Assembly: GCA_030044385.1 (NCBI GenBank)
Contig: JASHVV010000383.1
Span: 1-35,073, forward strand
Direction: 5' to 3'
DNA: 35,073 bases
Source of the DNA: Gammaproteobacteria bacterium
GTDB lineage: Bacteria > Pseudomonadota > Gammaproteobacteria > Steroidobacterales > Steroidobacteraceae
The notes beneath the pieces were generated by a model. That model had not been told where the DNA came from. It saw only the letters and a list, made by a program, of their open reading frames with translations, and searched no databases. Shown piece after piece: positions 1 through 7,000 of the stretch; the stretch's first letter is position 1, and the number at the start of each line of letters is the position of its first letter. The translations under genes were made by a program, and so were the position numbers.

Positions 1-1
1 C

Positions 2-475
2 GCGAAGGGAACCGTCACGGCCGGCAACAGCTCGCAGACCTCCGACGGCGCAGCCGCGATGGTGCTCGTCTCCGAAGCCGCTCTCGAGCGCTACGGCCTG
101 ACGCCGCTCGCCCGTTACGTCACCTTCGCCGTCAAGGGAGTTCCGCCCGCCATCATGGGCGTGGGCCCGAGGGTGGCCATCCCGGCTGCGCTGGAGCTTG
201 CCGGCATCGGTCGCGACGACTTGAAGTGGATCGAGCTCAACGAGGCCTTCGCCGCCCAGGCGTTGGCGGTCACCCGGGATCTCGATCTCGATCCGCGACG
301 CATCAACCCTCACGGCGGGGCGATCGCGCTCGGTCATCCGCTCGGCGCCACGGGTGCCGTCCGTACCGCAACGCTGGTCCACGGAATGCGCTCGAGCGGT
401 CTGAAAGGCTACGGCATGGTCACCATGTGCGTGGGCACCGGCATGGGCGCGGCGGGCATCCTCGAGGTGCTCTGA
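2..475 (+). CDS. Thiolase family protein (acetyl-CoA acyltransferase), C-terminal part
   Basis: The 5' end lies outside the window; the frame is open from base 2, so about 157 C-terminal residues are seen. They carry the thiolase C-terminal signatures: TVTAGNSSQTSDGAAA, then NEAFAAQALA, NPHGGAIALGHPLGATG (catalytic His) and the late CVGTGMGAAG loop whose Cys is the acid/base residue in thiolases. Family members cleave 3-ketoacyl-CoA with CoA in beta-oxidation, or condense two acetyl-CoA; the seen part cannot separate a FadA-type from a biosynthetic thiolase. A partner such as FadB would lie upstream, outside the window. It converges on the minus-strand gene ending at 506, with only 30 bases between the stops. 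Confidence 0.9.
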   Translation, partial: AKGTVTAGNSSQTSDGAAAMVLVSEAALERYGLTPLARYVTFAVKGVPPAIMGVGPRVAIPAALELAGIGRDDLKWIELNEAFAAQALAVTRDLDLDPRRINPHGGAIALGHPLGATGAVRTATLVHGMRSSGLKGYGMVTMCVGTGMGAAGILEVL

Positions 476-505
476 GGCCGGGCGGCGATCGCGGAATCGC
501 GGGGA

Positions 506-1426
506 TCAGCGTTCCGGGCCAACGGCCTGGTGACACTCCAGTCCGTTCACTTTGCCGCCGGAAGTCAGCGGCATGATGGAGCAACGCAGCGCGCCCTTCG
601 AGTAATTCGCTTCATAGACGTCCATGCCGTGCGGGCCGGTTTTGATGAACTTCAGTCCCTGAAATGCTCCCAGGCCGCCGATCGTCCTGACGATCGATGG
701 CCCCGCCTCCGGGCTGGCCCTCGCGGTCCTCTCCCAGGCCTCGAGCTGCCGGCGTAGCGCGACATCGGTTCGGGTGGTGGGCTCGTGGGCGCTCATCCGG
801 TGCCTGAGCTGTTGCAGCCAGGCGTCAAATGCCGCCTCTGGAGCTCTGCGAGCCGTATGCTGGACTCCTACCTCGTGGAGGATCAATCCGGTCACGCGAC
901 CGTCGGGAGCCGTCACGAAACTGAGCTGCGCTGCGAACTCCGTTGCAAAGAACTCCGTGGGACTCTCCGGAAAGAATTCCGTGGGTGGTTGGCCGGCGTT
1001 CTCCACCTGCCAGAAGTAGCGGGTTTCCTGCCGGTACACGCGCACGAATACACGGCCGTCGGGAAAGGCGAACTCGTAATAGCCCACGTACTTGTCGAAA
1101 TCGGCCGGGCTGAAGGGCGTTTCGCGCTGCGGCCGCGTCTGCTCGTACAGCAGTTTCCGCTGCTCGGATCGCGTCTTTGAATCGCGACTCGGCGCCGCGG
1201 CCCCGCCGGCTCGCTGCGCCGGCGCACAGGCGAAGACCGGGGCGCACAAGACGTTCCCAAAACCCAATAATGGGGGCGGCGCATATGGCAACTGCTCCTG
1301 CCCGGCGGTGGCTTCGGCGCCTCTGACCGGTTGCACACCGGCCAAGAACAGCGCGCACAGGCAGCCGGTGACCACTATCGTGCCGAGCAGCCTTTTGCCG
1401 AAATCAGGTTTGCAATGGCGGCTCAT
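506..1426 (-). CDS. Secreted protein with a module duplicated from the neighbouring M56 peptidase
   Basis: A 306-residue protein. The ATG at 1426 is chosen because AGAAGGAAAC precedes it and a signal peptide follows (residues 1-36: basic start, hydrophobic core, cleavage near RGAEA). A longer in-frame start would run into the upstream gene. After a Pro/Ala/Cys-rich linker, residues about 92-306 match the C-terminus of the M56 peptidase next door almost end to end. Both contain LLYEQTRPQR, PF(S/T)PADFD, GYY, FPESPTEFFAT, a (W/A)-rich helix, LGA(F/L)QGL(K/R)F and PL(T/S)S(G/A)GKV. The YVGYYEF...FFPESPTEFF pattern recalls DUF3471-like domains found at the end of serine hydrolases. Function is not known. 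It starts 20 bases after the peptidase stop and is probably the third gene of the operon. A free-standing sensor or decoy for the same ligand is an inference. Confidence 0.8.
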   Translation of the reverse strand: MSRHCKPDFGKRLLGTIVVTGCLCALFLAGVQPVRGAEATAGQEQLPYAPPPLLGFGNVLCAPVFACAPAQRAGGAAAPSRDSKTRSEQRKLLYEQTRPQRETPFSPADFDKYVGYYEFAFPDGRVFVRVYRQETRYFWQVENAGQPPTEFFPESPTEFFATEFAAQLSFVTAPDGRVTGLILHEVGVQHTARRAPEAAFDAWLQQLRHRMSAHEPTTRTDVALRRQLEAWERTARASPEAGPSIVRTIGGLGAFQGLKFIKTGPHGMDVYEANYSKGALRCSIMPLTSGGKVNGLECHQAVGPER

Positions 1427-1446
1427 GTTTCCTTCTACTCTGCTGC

Positions 1447-3249
1447 CTATGGCAGATAGAACAGCCCCGTGACTTTCCCAGCGGAGGATAGCGGCGCAAT
1501 GAGGCACTTCACCGCCCCGTTGGAGAAGGTCGCGACGTAGACATCCCACCCATTCGGATTGACGGTCACGAACCGCAACCCTTGCAACGCTCCGAGATAC
1601 CTGATCATGTCCAGCATCTGCGCGCGCTGCCTGCGGCTCGCTGAGGCGAGCCCTGCTCCCATCTGCGAATAGTCGGGTGTTCCTTTCTCCCAGCCCTCCA
1701 GCTGCGCTCGGAGCGAGGCCTGCGTTCCAGGGCTCGGCACGTTACCGGCCGTCCGTTGCTGCAACCTGGAGGCGGCGGCCTGATAGGCGGCTTCGGAGAC
1801 GCGCAGAGCAGTCTGCAAATAGCCGCTCTGATGGAGCGTCATCTCGGTCACATGGCCGTGGGTCGCGAAGCTGACCTGCGCCGGGACGGCGGTGGCGAAG
1901 AATTCGGTGGGACTCTCGGGGAAGACTTCCAACGGTCCGTTGCCGGTCACCTGCACGTAATAGCGGTCCACGCTCCGGAACACTCTGGCGAACAGAGAGA
2001 CGTCAGCGAAACGGTAATAGCCCGCGTATTGGTCGAAGTCGGCTGGGGTGAACGGCACTTGTCTTTGCGGCCGCGTCTGCTCGTAGAGGAGCCTCTGCGG
2101 ATCGGTCGGGCCGGCGGCCTGCAGGCCGCCCGCGGCTTGCCTTGCTCCAAGAGGAGAGGAGAGGCCGGGCTGGATCAGCGCAGCGCCCGTGAGAATGACG
2201 AGCGCAATGCCTGCCGCCAGCCTCACCGTAAACGAGGTGGGCCTGAAGCGTGCAATGCCAATGAGTCTCGCCTCGAGGTCGCTGTGGCGGTCGGCAATGC
2301 CGAGTCCGTAGCTCGGCCCGCCGGCATCGGAGTCCGCCAGATGCAAGAGCATGTTTCCGTATTCGCCACGCTCTGCGCGGGAGAGGCGGCGCAGCACGTG
2401 GGCGTCAGAAGCAGATTCCATATCCGCGCGCATGAGCCGCCCCGCCAGCCACACGGCGGGATTGAACCAGTGCAGGAGCTGCGCGAGCGCTGCGATCCAG
2501 CTGACGAGGACGTCGTTGCGCTTTACGTGAGCGAGTTCGTGGAGAAGGATGTGCCGCAGTCGGGCGGCATCGAGACGCGCGTCCAGGCCGAGCGGCAGCA
2601 GGATCGTTGGACGCAACCAGCCCACCACGGTCGGTGATTCGATGGCGCCACTCGCGAGGATCCGCACAGTCCTCCGTACACGCAGCTCTGCCTTGCATCC
2701 TGCCAAAATCCTGCTGGCGCTTGCTCCGGCCGCGCGGGCCGCGAGCCTCATGCGGCGGAATTTCAGGAGATTGATCAGGTAGAGCGCGCCGAGCGTGGCA
2801 ACGCCTGCCATCCAGATGAGAGCCAGCCAGGAAAGCAGTGCTCCGCGCCGCAGGCCATGCCGCGCAGCGGGAATCGGGGTCGGACTCAGCGCCATGGGTG
2901 CGGGTGTCGCTCTCTGCGCATCCGCCCGGGCTGTCAGCCGCTGCGATCGTGAGCCCGGACCCCGGTATATACCAGCCGCCGGCGCTTCCGGGCGCAGTCC
3001 CCCGGGCATTACCGTCAGCGACGCAGGCAGGCTCGAGGGGAGCGCGGAGATCAGAGGAACGCCAGGCCCCAGTGGACATATGAGGCACGCAAGTACCGGG
3101 AGCCACAAGGCGTGTCGCCAGGTCGATGTGGTCGCGAGATCTAGCAAGCGGCGGAAAGTCGTCACGGCGGCAATCAGCGCGGTCCCCTTCAGGGAGGCAA
3201 TCGCAATCCACGCCGCAAAGCCGAGCAGAGCTGATGACTGGAACGACAT
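1447..3249 (-). CDS. BlaR1/MecR1-type M56 membrane metallopeptidase with an extra C-terminal periplasmic module
   Basis: A 600-residue protein with ATG at 3249 preceded by AGGGAGGGTGC. Hydrophobic segments near residues 8-30, 44-60, 138-162 and 343-361 give the usual BlaR1-type membrane core. The zinc peptidase motif HELAH is at 237-241 (HELAHVKRND), followed by the LHWFNPAVW segment and ESASDAHVL around 278-286, which should supply the third metal ligand. In BlaR1 the sensor is a penicillin-binding domain. Here there is none: residues about 386-600 are instead the same module as in the downstream gene. Family knowledge says that the activated peptidase leads to inactivation of the paired BlaI-type repressor, whose gene ends 15 bases upstream. 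The signal sensed is unknown and need not be a beta-lactam. Confidence 0.9.
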   Translation of the reverse strand: MSFQSSALLGFAAWIAIASLKGTALIAAVTTFRRLLDLATTSTWRHALWLPVLACLICPLGPGVPLISALPSSLPASLTVMPGGLRPEAPAAGIYRGPGSRSQRLTARADAQRATPAPMALSPTPIPAARHGLRRGALLSWLALIWMAGVATLGALYLINLLKFRRMRLAARAAGASASRILAGCKAELRVRRTVRILASGAIESPTVVGWLRPTILLPLGLDARLDAARLRHILLHELAHVKRNDVLVSWIAALAQLLHWFNPAVWLAGRLMRADMESASDAHVLRRLSRAERGEYGNMLLHLADSDAGGPSYGLGIADRHSDLEARLIGIARFRPTSFTVRLAAGIALVILTGAALIQPGLSSPLGARQAAGGLQAAGPTDPQRLLYEQTRPQRQVPFTPADFDQYAGYYRFADVSLFARVFRSVDRYYVQVTGNGPLEVFPESPTEFFATAVPAQVSFATHGHVTEMTLHQSGYLQTALRVSEAAYQAAASRLQQRTAGNVPSPGTQASLRAQLEGWEKGTPDYSQMGAGLASASRRQRAQMLDMIRYLGALQGLRFVTVNPNGWDVYVATFSNGAVKCLIAPLSSAGKVTGLFYLP

Positions 3250-3264
3250 GGCTCGGCACCCTCC

Positions 3265-3633
3265 CTACGACTCGTCGAGAATCCTGCGCAGTTCACGCTT
3301 CTCCTCGGCGGTCAGCGGCCGCCGGCGGACGAGCTGGGCGATCATCGGCGTAACGGCGCCCCCGAACACGCGGTCGATGAAGCTCTCAGCCGCTCGGCGC
3401 GTACAGTTCTCCTGCGATACGGCCGGGTGATAGTGGTACACGCCGTCGACGATGCGGTGGTTCACGGCGCCCTTGCGTCGCAAGCGATTGAGCATCGTAC
3501 GCACTGTCTTCGGGTGCCATTTCTTCGCCGGGGCGAGCTCTGCCGTGAGCTCATTGACGCTGACGGGCGAGTGTTCCCACAACGCCTTCATGACCTCCCA
3601 CTCAGCCTCGGAGATCGCGGGGAGCTGCTTCAT
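3265..3633 (-). CDS. BlaI/MecI-type transcriptional repressor
   Basis: A winged-helix repressor of about 122 residues. The start at 3633 (MKQLPAISEAEWEVMKALW) is the usual BlaI start and has GGAGG 11 bases before it. A longer in-frame ATG at 3678 would place the operator inside the coding region and is less likely. The helix-turn-helix section (NELTAELAPAKKWHPKTVRTMLNRL) and the segment GAVNHRIVDGVYHYHPAVS, with the site region where BlaI proteins are cut, are visible. The C-terminus (FIDRVFGGAVTPMIAQLV...LTAEEKRELRRIL) is the standard dimerisation arm. It is the first gene of the operon with the M56 peptidase, and should bind the two palindromes at 3659-3701, so it is autoregulated. Confidence 0.93.
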   Translation of the reverse strand: MKQLPAISEAEWEVMKALWEHSPVSVNELTAELAPAKKWHPKTVRTMLNRLRRKGAVNHRIVDGVYHYHPAVSQENCTRRAAESFIDRVFGGAVTPMIAQLVRRRPLTAEEKRELRRILDES

Positions 3634-3658
3634 GAGACGTCGGGCCTCCGGCGCAGGC

Positions 3659-3676
3659 GGCTTACAATTGTAAGCC
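3659..3676. promoter_or_regulatory. BlaI-type operator 1
   Basis: GGCTTACAATTGTAAGCC is a perfect 18-base palindrome with the TACA-N2-TGTA core known for BlaI/MecI operators. It lies 26 bases upstream of the repressor start at 3633. A possible minus-strand promoter has its -35 (TTGTAA) in operator 2 and its -10 (TACAAT) in this one, with a slightly short 15-base spacer. Confidence 0.8.
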
Positions 3677-3685
3677 ATGGCCGGA

Positions 3686-3701
3686 GCTTACAACTGTAAG
3701 C
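3686..3701. promoter_or_regulatory. BlaI-type operator 2
   Basis: GCTTACAACTGTAAGC repeats operator 1 with one imperfect central position. The two centres are 26 bases apart, as in other twin BlaI operators. Operator 2 is also nearest to the divergent nitrate reductase region, but more than 200 bases before its predicted promoter. Confidence 0.75.
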
Positions 3702-3828
3702 ACGCATCCGCAAGGGTGGACCGAGCCGGACCACAGGAAGAGGCTCCCGCAAGAAGCTCGCGTGTCGCCATCCAGCCGCGAGGCGCGGCCTGCGCTCTCA
3801 TGGAGCGACTCGCCGTAGTGCCGCCCTC

Positions 3829-3850
3829 CGGTGGTGCGGTCGTACCACCG
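3829..3850. promoter_or_regulatory. Candidate enhancer palindrome upstream of the sigma-54 promoter
   Basis: CGGTGGT (3829-3835) and ACCACCG (3844-3850) are perfect 7-base inverted arms around an 8-base centre. The site lies about 90-110 bases before the predicted transcription start, the usual place for an activator of sigma-54 promoters. It does not match the NtrC consensus (GCACC-N5-GGTGC), so the protein that binds is unknown. Confidence 0.4.
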
Positions 3851-3913
3851 TCATTTCGGCCTCACGAGCGATAACTCCGCGCCTCTGCCGCAAATGACCG
3901 GCTACAGCGGCTC

Positions 3914-3929
3914 CGGCACGACCTTTGCA
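3914..3929 (+). promoter_or_regulatory. Sigma-54-type (-24/-12) promoter for the nitrate reductase gene
   Basis: CGGCACGACCTTTGCA fits the consensus TGGCACG-N4-TTGCW with one mismatch at the first base. The GG (3915-3916) and GC (3927-3928) elements are exactly 12 bases apart. Transcription should start near 3940, giving a leader of about 115 bases before the ATG at 4056. Nitrogen-regulated sigma-54 promoters are known for assimilatory nitrate reductase operons such as Klebsiella nasF. Confidence 0.7.
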
Positions 3930-3943
3930 CACAGGGTTGAGCA

Positions 3944-3959
3944 GGCCCGACGCCGGGCC
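3944..3959 (+). promoter_or_regulatory. Leader hairpin with a six-base loop
   Basis: GGCCC (3944-3948) pairs with GGGCC (3955-3959) around the six-base loop GACGCC. It would be the first structure in the transcript, just after the predicted start. Leaders controlled by ANTAR proteins (NasR, NasT) carry hairpins with six-base loops having A at position 1 and G at position 4; here position 4 fits but position 1 is G. A second such hairpin was not clearly found. Confidence 0.4.
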
Positions 3960-3966
3960 ACCCAGC

Positions 3967-4029
3967 AATGCCGCCAATCGTCCGCCGCCCCGCGCCGTGG
4001 GGAGGCGCGTCGTTGGCGGCATTTATTTT
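3967..4029 (+). terminator. Terminator-like attenuator in the nitrate reductase leader
   Basis: AATGCCGCCAA (3967-3977) and TTGGCGGCATT (4013-4023) are perfect 11-base inverted arms, and the T tract TTTATTTT (4022-4029) follows directly. An inner hairpin, CGCGCC (3991-3996) with GGCGCG (4004-4009), closes most of the loop. The structure ends 26 bases before the start codon, so it would act as an attenuator for the gene behind it, not as the end of another transcript. In Klebsiella nasF and related nas leaders such a terminator is overridden by an ANTAR protein in response to nitrate. Confidence 0.6.
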
Positions 4030-4055
4030 GCCCATTGGAAGTCGCTCGAGCGCGG

Positions 4056-7000
4056 ATGTTCACGAACCATCACAAGGTCAGGAGTGTCTGTCCCTACTGC
4101 GGGGTCGGCTGCGGCATCCTCATGGAGGTATCGGACGGCCGCGTCGTGAAGGTGAGCGGGGACAAGAGCCACCCGAGCAACCTCGGGCGCCTTTGCACCA
4201 AAGGCGGCACCTGTGCGCAGCCTCTCGAGAGCTCCGGACGTCTGGAGCAGGCGTACCTGCGCGACGGCCGCGAGCGCCAGCCGGCCCGCGTGCCCGTGTT
4301 GGACGCCATCCGCGAGAGCGCGCGCAGGCTGAGTGCCGTCATCGACACGCACGGTCCCGACGCCGTGGCCCTGTACGTCTCGGGACAGATGTCGCTCGAG
4401 GCGCAGTATCTGGCCAACAAGCTCGCGAAGGGCTTCATCGGAACCAACAACATAGAGTCAAACTCGCGGCTGTGCATGGCGAGTGCCGGCAGCGGCTACA
4501 AGCTATCGCTCGGCTCCGATGCGCCGCCGGGCTCCTACGACGACTTCGACCACGCCGACCTCTTCTTCGTCATCGGCGCCAACATGGCCGATTGCCACCC
4601 GATCCTCTTCCTGCGGATGATGGATCGGGTGAAGGCGGGCGCGAAGCTGATCGTGGTGGATCCGCGCCGCAACGCAACCGCGGAGAAGGCGCACCTGTTC
4701 CTGCAGATCAGGCCCGGTACCGATCTGGCGCTGCTCAACGGGCTCCTGCACCTGATCGTGGCCAACGGGCGCACCGACCCGCAGTTCATTGCCGGGCTCA
4801 CCGAGGGCTGGGAGGCGATGCCTCCGTTTCTCGAGGACTATCCCGCCGGCAAGGTCGCCGAGATCACCGGCCTTGCGGAGGCGGACATCCGGCAGGCGGC
4901 CGCGTGGATCGGGGACGCGAAGGCATGGATGAGCTGCTGGACCATGGGGCTCAACCAGAGCACGCATGGCACCTGGAACACGAACGCGCTCTGCAACCTG
5001 CACCTGGCGACCGGCGCCATCTGCAAGCCGGGCAGCGGGCCGTTTTCCCTGACCGGGCAGCCCAATGCCATGGGCGGCCGTGAGATGGGCTACATGGGGC
5101 CGGGACTGCCCGGGCAGCGGTCGGTGCTAGTCGAGGCCGATCGCGAGCTCGTCGAGCGGCGCTGGAAGATCGCTCCGGGCACGCTGCGCACCACGATCGG
5201 GGGCGGCACGGTCGCGATGTTCGAGGACATGCGGGCGGGAAAGATCAAGGCTTGCTGGATCATCTGCACGAACCCGGTCGCCACCGTCCCCAATCGCAGG
5301 ACGGTCATCGAGGCCCTCGAGGCCGCCGAGCTCGTCATCACGCAGGATGCCTTCCTCGATACCGAGACCAATCGATATGCCGACATCCTGCTGCCCGGCG
5401 CGCTGTGGGCGGAGGCGGAAGGGGTGATGATCAACTCCGAGCGCAATCTGACGCTGATGCAGCCCGCGGTCCCGCCGCCCGGCGAGGCGCTGCCCGACTG
5501 GCAGATCATCGCGCGCATCGCCTGCGAGATGGGACACGCCGAGCATTTCACGTATGCATCCGCAGCCGAGGTGTTCGAGGAGATCAAGCAGTTCTGGAAT
5601 CCCACGACCGGCTACGACCTCCGCGGCGCGAGTTACGAGCGGCTGCGGGAGACACCCTTGCAATGGCCCTGCGCGCCGGGAGGGGCGCCCCGCAACCCTA
5701 TCCGGTATCTCAACGACGGGGCGAGTCAGCGGCTCCTGTTTGCCACGCCAAGCGGCAAGGCGCAGTTCCTGCCGCGGCCACATCTGCCGCCTGCCGAGAT
5801 GCCCGACGGAGACTTCCCGTGGGTGCTCAACACCGGCCGGCTGCAGCACCAGTGGCACACCCTAACCAAGACCGGCAAGGTCGCGGCGCTCAACAAGCTC
5901 AATCCGGGTCCCTTCGTCGAGATTCATCCGGAGGATGCTACGACGCTCCGCATCGCTGCCGGGGACGCCGTGGAGGTCCGATCGCGGCGCGGGCGCGCGG
6001 TGCTGCCGGCGGTCGTGACCGAGCGGGTACGGCCGGGCAACTGCTTCGCGCCGTTCCACTGGAACGACGTGTTCGGTGACGACCTGGCCATCAATGCCGT
6101 GACCAGCGACGCGACCGATCCGATCTCGCAGCAGCCGGAGTTCAAGTTCAGTGCCGTGGCGCTGACGCGGGTCGCAGCGCCCGATGCCGCTTCCAAACCG
6201 CCGGGCGATACGGCCGATGCAGATGAAACGAACGTCCACGCGAGCATCGACGCCGGTGCTTGCAGCTATGACACCGAGCCTCACGAAATGACACAGATCG
6301 ATGTTCTGGCGAAGCTACTCGGCCTCGAGCGCATTCCGCCCTTGGATCTCACGGCCGATGAGCAGTTTTACATGGGAGGCTATCTCACGGCGTTGCGCAC
6401 CGATGTTGCACGCCGCTCCGGTGGCATACCGGTGTTGCCCCCGACAGCCCCGTTCGACCGGCACAGACGGCTCATGCTCGACGGCATTCTGGCCGGCCTG
6501 TTCGCGCGCACCCGTCTGCCGCTCGCGTTGCCGGATGCAATGCCGCAGCCCCCGGCGCTCGCGCCGGCAGCCGCGCGCGCGGCCCCCATCACGATTCTCT
6601 GGGCTTCACAGACAGGTAACGCGGAGTCCTTCGCGAAGCACTGCAGCGAGCGCTTCGAGCGCGACGGCCACACGGCGAGGCTCGCGAGCATGGACACGGT
6701 GAGCCCCGAGGGCCTCACCGGCACGGGCCGGGTGTTGCTCCTCACGAGCACTTTCGGAGACGGCGATCCACCCGACAACGCGCGCGCCTTCTGGAAGGCG
6801 CTCGAGGCCGATTCGGCCCCACGGCTGCCTGATACGGAATTTGCGGTCCTGGCTTTCGGAGACTCCAGCTACGGCCAGTTCTGCGGCTTCGGGCGCAGGC
6901 TCGACGCCCGGCTGGAAGCGCTCGGCGCGCGCCGGCTCGCAGCCCGGGTGGATTGCGAGCCGGAATTCGAAGCGAGTGCGAAGGCGTGGTTGGACGGAGT

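Larger units (their letters stand above)
3634..4055. other. Intergenic regulatory region without a convincing gene
   Basis: About 420 bases separate the BlaI-type repressor start from the nitrate reductase start. I see no supported gene here. The region holds the twin BlaI operators (3659-3701), a strong palindrome (3829-3850), a sigma-54-type promoter (3914-3929), a small hairpin (3944-3959) and a terminator-like hairpin with a T tract (3967-4029). The nitrate reductase frame is open back to 3831, but the extra residues show no domain and would cover these signals. Confidence 0.7.

Noticed and set aside
270-300. Repeated GATCTC units in the thiolase gene
   Set aside because: They encode Asp-Leu codons in an ordinary surface stretch and do not match the LacI-type operator.
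3831-4055. 75-residue N-terminal extension of the nitrate reductase fusion
   Set aside because: The extension has no domain, family proteins start at the CPYCGVGC motif, and it would cover the sigma-54 promoter and attenuator.
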